Shown one piece after another: positions 16,834 to 26,096 of a DNA stretch of 64,000 bases; position 1 is the stretch's first letter, and each line of letters starts with the position of its first letter. Under the pieces are notes generated by a model, which saw only the letters and a list, made by a program, of their open reading frames with translations, was not told where the DNA came from and did no database searches. Source of the stretch: Pseudomonas morbosilactucae (GTDB taxonomy: Bacteria > Pseudomonadota > Gammaproteobacteria > Pseudomonadales > Pseudomonadaceae); contig NZ_JALQCW010000078.1 in assembly GCF_023241715.1 (NCBI RefSeq), positions 1 through 64,000 on the forward strand, written 5' to 3'. The position numbers were made by a program, and so were the translations under genes.

Positions 16834-19193
16834 AGTGGCAAGGTTCCAATTATCTGCGTCAGTGTCGCAAGGCCGCGCCGATCCTGTTGCTGGCACTGGG
16901 TGCCTGCAGCACCAGTCCCTCCGCCACGCCGCCCTTGCTGGTGGACAGCGAGCTGGGCCAACCCCTGGCCGATACCCGGCGTGGCGGTGACGCCCTAGTG
17001 GATCGCCAGCGCCTGCAACCCCGACAAGAGTCGCGGCCACGGGTGCAGCACCCGGTCACCGCCAGTGCCCGAGGCACGGCGGGGCGGGGCGGCGCCGGCA
17101 CGCGTTCGCCGCTGGGCGATCAGCCGGTGCAATTGAATTTTCTCGAAGTCGATATCCAGGCAGTGATCCGCGCTTTGTCCCGCGCCACCGGGCAACAGTT
17201 CCTGGTGGACCCGCGGGTCAAGGGCAACCTGACCCTGGTCAGCGAAGGCCCGGTCCCGGCCTACCAGGCCTACGAGATGCTGCTGGCGGCCCTGCGCATG
17301 CAAGGTTTCAGCGTGGTGGATGTGGGCGGGGTCGCCCAGGTGGTGCCCGAAGCCGATGCCAAGCTTCTCGCCGGCCCGATCTACAGCGCCGACAAGCCGG
17401 GGGGCAATGGCATGCTGACCCGGACCTTTCGCCTGCAATACGAAAACGCGGTGAACCTGATTCCGGTGCTGCGGCCCATCGTTTCGCCCAACAACCCGAT
17501 CAACGCCTACCCGGGCAACAACACCATCGTGGTCACTGACTACGCGGAAAACCTGCAACGGGTGGCGCAGATCATCGAAGGCATCGACACCCCCAGCGCC
17601 ATCGACACCGACGTGGTGACCGTGGAAAACGGCATCGCTGTGGACATCGCGAGCATGGTGGCCGAGCTGCTGGATACCCAGGGCAGCGACCCGACGCAAA
17701 AAATCAGCCTGGTCGGCGACCCGCGTTCCAACGCCATCATCATTCGCGCCGGCAGCCCGGAGCGCACCGAGCTGGCGCGCAACCTGATCTACAAGCTGGA
17801 CAACGCCCAGAGCAACCCCAGCAACCTGCACGTGGTCTACCTGCGCAACGCCCAGGCCGGCAAGCTGGCCCAGGCCCTGCGCGGGCTGCTGACCGGCGAA
17901 AGCGACAGCGGCACCAGCGACGGTGCCCGGGCCATGCTCAGCAGCATGGGCGGCAGCGTCGGCGGCAGTCAGAGCAGTGGCCAGAGCAGCAGTTCCAGCT
18001 CCAGTTCCAGCAGCTCCGGCAGCGTCGACGGCAGTGCCAGCAGCAGTTACGGGCAAGCCAGCGCCAGCAGTGCCCAGGCATCGGCGAACCAGAACACCGC
18101 GTTCACGGCCGGCGGGGTCACGATCCAGGCCGACGCCACCACCAATACCTTGCTGATTTCCGCACCGGAGCCGCTGTACCGCAACCTGCGCGAAGTCATC
18201 GACCAACTGGACCAGCGCCGGGCCCAGGTGGTCATCGAGAGCCTGATCGTCGAGGTCGGCGAAGACGATGCCAGTGAGTTCGGCGTGCAATGGCAGGCCG
18301 GCAACCTGGGTGGCAGCGGCGGCTTCGGCGGCGTCAACCTGGGGGGCAGCGGCCTGGTCAGTACCCCGGCCAGCAGCACCGCGATCGATGTGTTGCCCCA
18401 GGGCCTGAACCTTGGTGTGGTCAAGGGCACCGTGACCATCCCGGGCGTCGGTGAAGTGCTGGACCTCAAGGTCCTGGCCCGGGCCTTGAAGAGCAAGGGC
18501 GGAACCAATGTGTTGTCGACCCCGAACCTGCTGACCCTGGACAACGAGGCAGCGAGCATTTTTGTCGGCCAGACCATTCCCTTTGTCACCGGCAGTTATG
18601 TCACGGGCGGGGGCGGCACCAGCAACAACCCGTTCCAGACGGTGCAGCGCGAAGAGGTGGGGCTCAAGCTCAATGTGCGGCCGCAGATTTCCGAGGGCGG
18701 TACGGTCAAGCTGGACATCTACCAGGAGGTCAGCAGCGTGGATGTGCGGGCCTCGGTGGACGCTGGCACGGTGACCAACAAACGGGCGATCGACACCAGT
18801 ATTTTGCTCGATGACGGCCAGATCATGGTGCTCGGTGGTTTGCTGCAGGACGGTTACAGCCAGAGCAATGATGCGGTGTCGTGGCTGTCGAGCATTCCCG
18901 GGATCGGCGCGCTGTTTCGCAATGAGAAGCGGCAGATCACCAAGACCAACCTGATGGTGTTTTTGCGGCCTTACATCATTCGTGACAGTGGGGCAGGGCG
19001 CGCCATTACCCTCAATCGCTATGACTTCATGCGGCGGTCCCAGGGGCAGTTGCAGCCCGAGCGCAGTTGGGCCATGCCGGATATGCAGGCGCCGCAATTG
19101 CCATCGGTGGAGAAGGCGATTCCTGGGGCGGCTTCTGCACCGGCGCCCGTACCGGGGTTGCGGGCGACGATTCGCGCGGTGCCGGTGCAATGA
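16830..19193 (+). CDS. hxcQ: type II secretion secretin GspD/HxcQ, lipoprotein type
   Basis: A 787-residue outer-membrane secretin. The N-terminus ends in the lipobox LGAC with Cys26 and Ser at +2, predicting an acylated outer-membrane lipoprotein. This is the distinguishing feature of HxcQ, which pilots itself without a GspS pilotin. N0 to N3 domains occupy about 95-460, interrupted near 375-405 by a serine-rich linker. The secretin core follows, with VQWQAGNLGG, the VLSTPNLLTLDNEAA motif and VGLKLNVRPQISEGGTVKL. It forms the exit channel for folded substrates. Confidence 0.95.
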   Translation: MKWQGSNYLRQCRKAAPILLLALGACSTSPSATPPLLVDSELGQPLADTRRGGDALVDRQRLQPRQESRPRVQHPVTASARGTAGRGGAGTRSPLGDQPVQLNFLEVDIQAVIRALSRATGQQFLVDPRVKGNLTLVSEGPVPAYQAYEMLLAALRMQGFSVVDVGGVAQVVPEADAKLLAGPIYSADKPGGNGMLTRTFRLQYENAVNLIPVLRPIVSPNNPINAYPGNNTIVVTDYAENLQRVAQIIEGIDTPSAIDTDVVTVENGIAVDIASMVAELLDTQGSDPTQKISLVGDPRSNAIIIRAGSPERTELARNLIYKLDNAQSNPSNLHVVYLRNAQAGKLAQALRGLLTGESDSGTSDGARAMLSSMGGSVGGSQSSGQSSSSSSSSSSSGSVDGSASSSYGQASASSAQASANQNTAFTAGGVTIQADATTNTLLISAPEPLYRNLREVIDQLDQRRAQVVIESLIVEVGEDDASEFGVQWQAGNLGGSGGFGGVNLGGSGLVSTPASSTAIDVLPQGLNLGVVKGTVTIPGVGEVLDLKVLARALKSKGGTNVLSTPNLLTLDNEAASIFVGQTIPFVTGSYVTGGGGTSNNPFQTVQREEVGLKLNVRPQISEGGTVKLDIYQEVSSVDVRASVDAGTVTNKRAIDTSILLDDGQIMVLGGLLQDGYSQSNDAVSWLSSIPGIGALFRNEKRQITKTNLMVFLRPYIIRDSGAGRAITLNRYDFMRRSQGQLQPERSWAMPDMQAPQLPSVEKAIPGAASAPAPVPGLRATIRAVPVQ

Positions 19194-19278
19194 ATGGCCT
19201 AGGGATCCGGCGTTGTGCTGATAGCGACATCGAGGGTCCGCCGCCCTTGCCACTTCCCTTCATCCCAGAGGTGCACCC

Positions 19279-20697
19279 GTGACCCAGTTGCCTTACGCCT
19301 GGGCCAAGGCCCAGCGTGTGCTGTTGCGCAGTGACGAACAGGGCACGCTGTTGTTGGTGTGCCCGTCGACACCGGGCTGGGCGATCAACGAGGTGCGGCG
19401 CCAGTTCGGCCCGACGCGCCTGGAGTCGATCCGCGAGGAGCAGCTCGAAGGGTTGCTCAACAGCGCCTACGCCGACACCGGCAGTGCCGCCGCCGTGGTG
19501 GGCGCGGCTGAGAACGAGGTCGACCTCGACCGGTTGATGCAAGACATCCCGGAGATCACCGACCTGCTGGACACCCAGGACGGTGCGCCGGTGATCCGCA
19601 TGATCAACGCCTTGCTGACCCAGGCGGCGCGGGACGAGGCCAGCGATATTCATATCGAACCCTATGAAAGCCATTCGGTGGTGCGCTACCGGGTCGATGG
19701 CACCCTGCGTGACGTGGTGTCGCCGCGCAAGGCGTTGCACGCGGCCCTGGTGTCGCGGATCAAGATCATGGCCCAGTTGGACATTGCGGAAAAACGCCTG
19801 CCCCAGGACGGTCGCATTGCCCTGCGGGTGGCCGGGCGGCCCATTGATATCCGGGTGTCGACGGTGCCCACCGGCCATGGCGAACGGGTGGTGATGCGCC
19901 TGCTCGACAAACAGGCCGGGCGTTTGCAATTGGAGACCCTGGGCATGGACGCCCAAGTGCTGGCCCGGCTCGATGGGCTGATCCGCCAGCCCCACGGCAT
20001 TGTCCTGGTCACCGGGCCCACCGGCAGCGGCAAGACCACCAGTCTGTATGCGGCCCTGGCCCGCCTCGATGCCAGCACCAGCAATATCCTCACCGTCGAA
20101 GACCCGGTGGAATACGACTTGCCGGGCATCAGCCAGATCCAGGTGAACGCCAAGATCGACATGACCTTTGCCCTGGCCTTGCGCGCCATCCTGCGTCAGG
20201 ATCCGGACATCATCATGATCGGTGAAATCCGTGACCTGGAGACAGCGCAGATCGCTGTGCAAGCGTCCCTGACCGGGCACCTGGTGCTGGCGACGCTGCA
20301 CACCAACGACGCGGTGTCGGCGGTCAACCGCTTGATCGACATGGGCGTGGAGCCGTTTCTCCTGGCCTCGTCCATGCTCGGCGTGCTGGCCCAGCGCCTG
20401 GTGCGGCGTCTGTGCCCGCACTGCAAACAGGAAGACTTGGCGGTGCCCGGCACCTGGCGCCCGGTGGGCTGCACGGTGTGTAACCAGACCGGTTACAGCG
20501 GGCGCACCGGGATCCATGAATTGTTCTGCATCGACGATGATATTCGCAGCCTGATCCACCAGGGCGCTGACGAGCAGGCGCTGCGAGCGGCGGCGCGCAA
20601 GGTGGGGATGTTGAGCATGCGTGAGGACGGCGAGCGCTGGGTGCGCAGCGGTGCCACCGCGCCGGAAGAAATCCTCCGTGTGACACGGGACGCCTGA
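19279..20697 (+). CDS. hxcR: type II secretion ATPase GspE/HxcR
   Basis: A 472-residue cytoplasmic hexameric ATPase that powers pseudopilus assembly. It has Walker A GPTGSGKTT (about 245-253), an Asp box, Walker B-type IIMIGEIRDLETA, a His box and a zinc-binding CPHC (379-382)/CTVC (398-401) tetracysteine. It starts with GTG after an AGAGG site. The 85-base gap after hxcQ is the largest within the block, yet no terminator is visible. The order Q-R-S is as in the Hxc locus. Confidence 0.95.
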   Translation: MTQLPYAWAKAQRVLLRSDEQGTLLLVCPSTPGWAINEVRRQFGPTRLESIREEQLEGLLNSAYADTGSAAAVVGAAENEVDLDRLMQDIPEITDLLDTQDGAPVIRMINALLTQAARDEASDIHIEPYESHSVVRYRVDGTLRDVVSPRKALHAALVSRIKIMAQLDIAEKRLPQDGRIALRVAGRPIDIRVSTVPTGHGERVVMRLLDKQAGRLQLETLGMDAQVLARLDGLIRQPHGIVLVTGPTGSGKTTSLYAALARLDASTSNILTVEDPVEYDLPGISQIQVNAKIDMTFALALRAILRQDPDIIMIGEIRDLETAQIAVQASLTGHLVLATLHTNDAVSAVNRLIDMGVEPFLLASSMLGVLAQRLVRRLCPHCKQEDLAVPGTWRPVGCTVCNQTGYSGRTGIHELFCIDDDIRSLIHQGADEQALRAAARKVGMLSMREDGERWVRSGATAPEEILRVTRDA

Positions 20698-21908
20698 TGA
20701 ATCGCTATCGCTACGAAGCTGCCAATGCCCAGGGCAAGGTCGAGTCCGGCCACCTTGAGGCCGAGAGCCAACGGGCGGCCTTCGCCAACCTGCGCAGCCG
20801 CGGCTTGACCGCCTTGCAGGTGCAACTGGACAGCAATCAGGGCGCCAGTGGTGCGGGAGGCTTGTTCAGCCCCAGGCTCTCGGACAACGACCTGGCCTGG
20901 GCCACTCGCCAGTTGGCCAGTCTGCTGGGAGCCAGCCTGCCGCTGGAAGCGGCCTTGAGTGCCACGGTGGAGCAGGCCGAGCGCAAACACATTGCCCAGA
21001 CCCTGAGCGCGGTGCGCGCCGATGTACGCAGTGGCTTGCGCCTGGCCGATGCCCTGGCGGCACGGCCCCGGGACTTTCCGGAAATCTACCGGGCGCTGAT
21101 TGCCGCCGGCGAAGAGTCCGGTGACCTGGCGCAGGTCATGGAGCGCCTGGCGGACTACATCGAAGAGCGCAACAACCTGCGGGGCAAGATCCTGACCGCC
21201 TTTATCTACCCCGGGGTGGTCGGGCTGGTGTCGATCGGCATCGTGATCTTCCTCCTCAGTTACGTGGTGCCCCAGGTGGTCAGTGCCTTTTCCCAGGCGC
21301 GCCAGGACCTGCCTGGGCTGACCCTGGCCATGCTCAATGCCAGTGACTTTGTCCGGGCCTGGGGCGCGCTGTGTTTTGCCGGGCTGGTCACCGGGTTGTG
21401 GGGCTGGCGCCTTTACCTGCGCAACCCCCAGGCGCGCTTGCGCTGGCACAGCCGGGTGTTGCGCCTGCCCTTGATCGGGCGCTTCGTCCTCGGCCTGAAC
21501 ACCGCGCGTTTCGCTTCGACCCTGGCCATCCTCGGTGGGGCCGGGGTGCCGCTGTTGCGCGCTCTGGAAGCGGCGCGCCAGACCCTGTCCAACGACCGCC
21601 TGAGCCAGAGCGTCAGCGATGCCACGGCCAAGGTCCGCGAAGGCGCCAACCTAGCGGCGGCGTTACGAGTGGAGAAAGTGTTCCCGCCGTTGCTGATTCA
21701 CCTGATTGCCAGCGGCGAAAAGACCGGCTCCTTGCCGCCGATGCTCGAACGCGCCGCGCTGACCCTGTCCCGCGACATCGAACGCCGCGCCATGGGCATG
21801 ACCGCCTTGCTCGAACCCCTGATGATCGTGGTCATGGGGGGAGTGGTGCTGGTGATCGTCATGGCCGTGCTGTTGCCGATCATCGAAATCAACCAACTGG
21901 TGACCTAG
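20697..21908 (+). CDS. hxcS: type II secretion platform protein GspF/HxcS
   Basis: A 403-residue polytopic inner-membrane platform protein of the GspF/PilC family with two repeated GspF domains and three transmembrane helices (about 170-195, 220-240 and 375-398). The family motif PLEAALSATVEQAE and the second-domain LIASGEKTGSLPPMLERAA are visible. Its ATG overlaps the hxcR stop by one base. It is the last gene of the Hxc block, followed by REP repeats and a terminator. Confidence 0.95.
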   Translation: MNRYRYEAANAQGKVESGHLEAESQRAAFANLRSRGLTALQVQLDSNQGASGAGGLFSPRLSDNDLAWATRQLASLLGASLPLEAALSATVEQAERKHIAQTLSAVRADVRSGLRLADALAARPRDFPEIYRALIAAGEESGDLAQVMERLADYIEERNNLRGKILTAFIYPGVVGLVSIGIVIFLLSYVVPQVVSAFSQARQDLPGLTLAMLNASDFVRAWGALCFAGLVTGLWGWRLYLRNPQARLRWHSRVLRLPLIGRFVLGLNTARFASTLAILGGAGVPLLRALEAARQTLSNDRLSQSVSDATAKVREGANLAAALRVEKVFPPLLIHLIASGEKTGSLPPMLERAALTLSRDIERRAMGMTALLEPLMIVVMGGVVLVIVMAVLLPIIEINQLVT

Positions 21909-21940
21909 ATCTTTCACGGACGCTCCGCCAAACCCCACCC

Positions 21941-22148
21941 TGTGTAGGCGCTGGCTTGCCAGCGATAGCGATTTCAAGGGCCCCATCGCCGGCAAGCCGG
22001 CTCCTACAGGAGGATTGTGTTGGCCGTGCCATCGAGCAGGTGACGCAGAGCGTGGGAATGCCGCCACGGACGCCCCACCCTGTGTAGGAGCTGGCTTGCC
22101 AGCGATAGCGATTTCGAGGACGCCATCGCCAGCAAGCCGGCTCCTACA
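21941..22148. repeat. tandem REP/BIME pair
   Basis: Two near-identical blocks of about 70 bases start at 21941 and 22081. Each has TGTGTAGG, the core CTGGCTTGCCAGCGATAGCG, and an inverted second core ending CCGGCTCCTAC. The period is 140 bases, with part of the spacer (GGACGC, CCCCACCC) also repeated. It fills the space between hxcS and the convergent pectate lyase gene. Confidence 0.9.
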
Positions 22149-22153
22149 ACGAC

Positions 22154-22184
22154 AAAGCCCTCGTTTCCGAGGGCTTTGGTTTTT
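22154..22184 (+). terminator. rho-independent terminator between hxcS and pel
   Basis: A 10-bp perfect stem AAAGCCCTCG/CGAGGGCTTT with a TTTC loop is followed by GGTTTTT on the plus strand, so it best ends the Hxc transcript. It also lies just downstream of the convergent pectate lyase gene and could serve both. Confidence 0.85.
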
Positions 22185-22203
22185 ACGGTGTTACGCGGCT
22201 AGA

Positions 22204-23346
22204 TCAGATCTTGCCGGCGCCGGCCTTGGCCTTGACGTCAGCAGCGACTTTGTCGGCTGCCAATGGGCTGTAGCTGTAAGGCGGGGTCCAGCCGATGCTC
22301 GAACTCCAGGAGCAGCTCAACGCGCTGCCGTTGAGGGTCGAACCGCTGTCACGGTAAACGCTGCCACCGTAATCGCCGGCGATCTTGTCACAGCCGCTGA
22401 TGCCGCTGATCTCGAACGCGTTTTTCTCGGAGAAGATCTTCGAGCTCTTGCCCACGCCGTGGGCGTAGGAGAACGGGTAGACCTTATGGCTGGTGCTGCC
22501 CACGTGGTAGTTGTTGTACAGGTGCACCTGGCCGAAACGTACGCGCGGCGCACGGGCGGAGATGTTTTCAAACAAGCTGTTATGGATGGTGACCTTGAGC
22601 TTGCCATCATCGGTGGTCCGGCTGTCGCTGGAGCCGATCAGGTTGTTCTTCTCGTGGGACTTGAACGCCGTGTACGAAATGGTCACGTAGTTGGCGCCGT
22701 TCTTCACGTCCAGGGCACCGTCGTGGTGCTGCTTCGGACGCCCGTTGGCGGTGCCGTTCTGATCATCGGTGCGGCGGCCGTCGGTGAAGGTGACATGGTC
22801 GACCCAGACGTTGTTGGCGCCTTCGATGGTCAGGCCGTCGTATTCCGAGTTCCAGTTACCGGCGCTGCCGTCGTTGGCATCCCAGATAGGCTCCGGATCC
22901 CACGGGTTCTCGATGGTCAGGTTACGGATGATTACGTCGTTTTCCTTGGCATAGAAGAAACCCTCGCGGATCTCTGCAGTGCTGCTGGTGCCCACGATGG
23001 TGGTCTTGCCGGGGATGTCCAGACGGCCGCGTTTTTTCATGTCCGCGGTGTTGGTGTAGGCCTTGCCTTCACTGACGTCGATGATCCCGGTGATCTTGAT
23101 GATGCGGCCGTTGGTGCCTACCGAAGCCGCCAGGGCGGTTTTCAGTTCAGCGGCGTTTTTAACGGTGTAGATGTTGTTAGCCGCGGCGCGGGAGCCGCCT
23201 TTGGTGCCGCCGTTCTGCGTGGCCCAGCCTGTGGTTGCTACATCCAGCCAGATATCGGCGGCATGTGCAGGGACGCTGGCAAGCAGGAGTGAACCGAGAA
23301 GGCCACCGGCGATTTTGCAAGACGCGGTCTTTGAAGACTTCACCAT
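22204..23346 (-). CDS. pel: pectate lyase, polysaccharide lyase family 1
   Basis: A secreted enzyme of 380 residues that cleaves de-esterified pectin by calcium-dependent beta-elimination. The Sec signal peptide covers about 1-29 (ends SVPAHA-AD). The PL1 parallel-beta-helix motifs are present: VWVDHVTFTDG near 180 and ARAPRVRFGQVHLYNNY near 262-278, which contains the catalytic arginine region. It lies next to the Hxc secretion genes with a shared terminator, making it the obvious candidate substrate, although P. aeruginosa Hxc exports alkaline phosphatase LapA. Its leader has a hairpin that displays the ribosome site in the loop. Confidence 0.95.
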   Translation of the reverse strand: MVKSSKTASCKIAGGLLGSLLLASVPAHAADIWLDVATTGWATQNGGTKGGSRAAANNIYTVKNAAELKTALAASVGTNGRIIKITGIIDVSEGKAYTNTADMKKRGRLDIPGKTTIVGTSSTAEIREGFFYAKENDVIIRNLTIENPWDPEPIWDANDGSAGNWNSEYDGLTIEGANNVWVDHVTFTDGRRTDDQNGTANGRPKQHHDGALDVKNGANYVTISYTAFKSHEKNNLIGSSDSRTTDDGKLKVTIHNSLFENISARAPRVRFGQVHLYNNYHVGSTSHKVYPFSYAHGVGKSSKIFSEKNAFEISGISGCDKIAGDYGGSVYRDSGSTLNGSALSCSWSSSIGWTPPYSYSPLAADKVAADVKAKAGAGKI

Positions 23347-23806
23347 AATTAATCTGATCCTTAGATTAAATTGAGTCGGTCACGCAGCAGATACTGCGTT
23401 TCCATAAGCGGACGTTCCTTCTCCACTGAAGCGAGTTGGGCGCCCGCTGCAGGGGAGAATATCCATTCTCGTAGTAAGAATCATTACTGGAAGGGCCCCA
23501 AATGAAAAAAATCAGAAACTAAATAACTTGGCAAAAAATGCTCGCTGTGCTTACACGCAAGTGTGCGTTGCAGCTAACCAGAGCCCCGGAATCATTGGTC
23601 GACGCCGGGTATAGGTGCTCGAGAGGATGCTTGCTCGATGGGCAGCAACGGCTGTTGTTGCCTTGCTGCCTGTGCAGCAAGTACGGCCTGGTCGAGGTGG
23701 GAAAACAGACTAAATATCTTGTAAATCAAGGACCTGGATTTTTGGCGTGGACGTTGCACCGGGGCCGGTACAGCGCACTTCGCGCCGGCCTGAGGAATCC
23801 AACCTG
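23347..23806. promoter_or_regulatory. divergent control region, pel and TonB receptor
   Basis: A 460-base non-coding stretch between divergent genes. Next to pel it holds an inverted repeat (listed separately). At 23472-23488 it contains AGTAAGAATCATTACT, an imperfect Fur-box-like inverted repeat. An AT-rich run lies near 23500-23540. No ORF with coding character was recognised. Confidence 0.6.
23349..23369 (-). promoter_or_regulatory. pel leader hairpin displaying the ribosome site
   Basis: TTAATCT and AGATTAA form a perfect 7-bp inverted repeat around a seven-base loop. On the transcript the loop is AAGGATC, the only Shine-Dalgarno-like sequence before the pel ATG. A GGA in a hairpin loop over the ribosome site is the hallmark of RsmA/CsrA targets. 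The regulatory role is inferred. Confidence 0.55.
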
Positions 23807-26041
23807 ATGTCTCCCCACCTTCCCCTTAATAAACTGGCCTGGGTCATTGCCAGCCTGATCACCTTGCAGGCCCAGGCGGCAGAGGCGCCCCCGGAACAGG
23901 CTGCCAGCAGCGACGCCTTGCCCACTGTGACGGTGACCGCGCAGAAGCGCGAAGAGTCGGTGCAGGATGTGCCGGCCGCCGTGTCGGCGGTCAGTGCCGA
24001 CGACATCGTCAATACCGGCGGCGGCTTCAGCGCCGGCAAGGCCTTGAGAAATGTGCCCAATGCCATCGCCCCGGAGTTCGCCGGGCATCAGCGTCCGCGC
24101 TGGTACATCCGTGGCATGGGCTCCGGCGACATGGCCTCGACCACGGTCTACCCCGTGGGCATCTACACCGATGACGTGTACATCGATCCCCATGTGGCCA
24201 CCGGTTTCCCGCTGTATGACATGGAGCGGGTGGAGATCTTGCGCGGCCCCCAGGGCACCCTGTGGGGCAAGAACACCACCGGTGGCGCCATCAACTTCGT
24301 CTCGCGAAAGCCGACCCTGGACAGCGCCGATGGGTATTTCAAGGTGGACGCCGGCAACTACAACTCGCGGATTTACGAAGGGGCCTATGGCGCGCCGCTG
24401 GTGGAGGATCGCCTGGCCGCCCGTGTGGCCTTCATCGACCAGAGCAGCGACGGTCAATTGAAGAACCAGGTGGACGGGCACACGGTAGGTGATCTCCACG
24501 ACCAGGCGGTGCGCCTGCAACTGCTGGCCAAGATCAACGACGACCTGCAGGCCACCCTGCAATTGCATGGCCGTGACTACAAGGGCCAAGGCATCGCCAC
24601 CCGGGCTTGGGGCGCCGGGCCGGGTGGCAGCACGTTGTTCGGCCCCGCCCCCAAACCGGACACTGACGAAGCGGCGTTCACCGGCAAGGCTCAGGACTTG
24701 ATCGAGCATTACGGCCTGCAACTGGCCTTGAAGTGGGACCTGGGGAACTTGCATCTGGATTCGATCACCGCCTTCGACAATGTCACGGAGCGGGCCCAGG
24801 GACCGAACATGAGCATCTATGAGTTCGGCCGCTCCTATTCCGACGATCACTGGCAACAGGTCTCCCAGGAGCTGCGCCTGTCATCGTCCAAGGACCAGGA
24901 CGTGAGTTGGATCGTTGGCACCCACTTGTTCCATGAGCAACTGGACAGCCAGTCCAGCAGTGCCTTGTTGCCCACCGCCTACAACCAGGCGTTCGGCGTG
25001 GCCGATTACGGCCAGACCCGCATCGATCAAAGCACCGACAGCGTCGCGCTGTTCGGCAGCAGCACCTGGCGGGCCAGCGACAACCTGAGCCTGACCGCCG
25101 GGCTGCGCTGGACCCGCGAAACCAAGGACATCGACCTGCGGCGGGTGGCAGCGCCGAGCGCGGCGGATGTGTCGTTCGGCGGCAGCGGTGACTGGTGGAA
25201 AAATTACACCGGGTCCCTGGCGACCACCGTGGTCCAGGATGAAAAACGCACCTGGAACAAACTCACCTACGACTTCACCCCCGAGTACCAGCTCAATGAC
25301 AACGCGCGGGTGTATTTCCGCTACGCCAAGGGCTTTCGCTCCGGCGGTTTCAGCGGCGGCGCCCAGGTCCAGGCCGAGGCCACGGTGGTGGCGCCGGAGA
25401 ACGTCGATGCCTACGAACTGGGGATCAAGAGCGAGTGGTTCGATGAGCGCCTGACGGCCAACGCCAACGTCTTTTACTACGACTACTCGGACATCCAGGT
25501 GAACGCCGTCTCGGTGCGTAACGGCCAGGTGGTCTCACTCTTGACCAACAGCGGCCAGGGGGTGATTCGCGGTGCGGAGTTCGAACTGGAGGCGCTGCCC
25601 TTGGCCAACCTGCACCTGAACGCCTCCCTTGGCCTGTTGCACACCGAGTTGCAGGACTTTGTCTCCGGCGGCGTGGATTACTCCGGCAACCGCATCGCCC
25701 GTTCACCGGCACGCACCCTGGCGGTCGGCGCGGCGTACCGGGTGCCCCTGCAAGGCGGTGACAGCCTCAACTTCGGCACTGACTGGCGCTACCAGAGCCG
25801 GATTTTCTTCCTGCCGACCGCGCAGGAGGATCACAGCGTGTCCCAGGGCGGCTACACCCTGGGCAATGCCAGCGCCACCTACCACTTCGGCGGGCAGCAG
25901 GATCTGGACTTGACCGCCTACGTCAACAACCTCACCGACAAGCAATACAAGACCGACTCGGTGCCGCTGCCCTTCGACATTGCCTGGGATGCCCGGGGCG
26001 ATCGACGGACCTATGGCATGAGCGTGACCACGCACTTCTGA
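23807..26041 (+). CDS. TonB-dependent outer-membrane receptor
   Basis: A protein of 744 residues with a Sec signal (LAWVIASLITLQAQAA) and a TonB box-like region TVTVTAQKREESVQ near 42-55. A plug domain follows with RGMGSGDM, VEILRGPQGTLWGKNTTGG and INFVSRKP, then a 22-strand-type barrel ending in an aromatic C-terminus (TTHF). The QKREES-VQDVPAAVSAVSADDI opening is typical of receptors for non-siderophore or plant-derived ligands as well as iron complexes. The ligand is unknown. It is divergent from pel, which raises uptake of pectin fragments as a possibility, but sequence does not show it. The start was chosen for GAGGAA about ten bases upstream. Confidence 0.9.
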   Translation: MSPHLPLNKLAWVIASLITLQAQAAEAPPEQAASSDALPTVTVTAQKREESVQDVPAAVSAVSADDIVNTGGGFSAGKALRNVPNAIAPEFAGHQRPRWYIRGMGSGDMASTTVYPVGIYTDDVYIDPHVATGFPLYDMERVEILRGPQGTLWGKNTTGGAINFVSRKPTLDSADGYFKVDAGNYNSRIYEGAYGAPLVEDRLAARVAFIDQSSDGQLKNQVDGHTVGDLHDQAVRLQLLAKINDDLQATLQLHGRDYKGQGIATRAWGAGPGGSTLFGPAPKPDTDEAAFTGKAQDLIEHYGLQLALKWDLGNLHLDSITAFDNVTERAQGPNMSIYEFGRSYSDDHWQQVSQELRLSSSKDQDVSWIVGTHLFHEQLDSQSSSALLPTAYNQAFGVADYGQTRIDQSTDSVALFGSSTWRASDNLSLTAGLRWTRETKDIDLRRVAAPSAADVSFGGSGDWWKNYTGSLATTVVQDEKRTWNKLTYDFTPEYQLNDNARVYFRYAKGFRSGGFSGGAQVQAEATVVAPENVDAYELGIKSEWFDERLTANANVFYYDYSDIQVNAVSVRNGQVVSLLTNSGQGVIRGAEFELEALPLANLHLNASLGLLHTELQDFVSGGVDYSGNRIARSPARTLAVGAAYRVPLQGGDSLNFGTDWRYQSRIFFLPTAQEDHSVSQGGYTLGNASATYHFGGQQDLDLTAYVNNLTDKQYKTDSVPLPFDIAWDARGDRRTYGMSVTTHF

Positions 26042-26096
26042 TCATGCCAGGCCGTGCGTACCGCCCCTGTTGTGCGGTACGTCGGTCTGCTCGGGG

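Noticed and set aside
16995..19253. A 752-codon open frame on the minus strand
   Set aside because: Antisense to the secretin gene hxcQ, whose domains are unambiguous.
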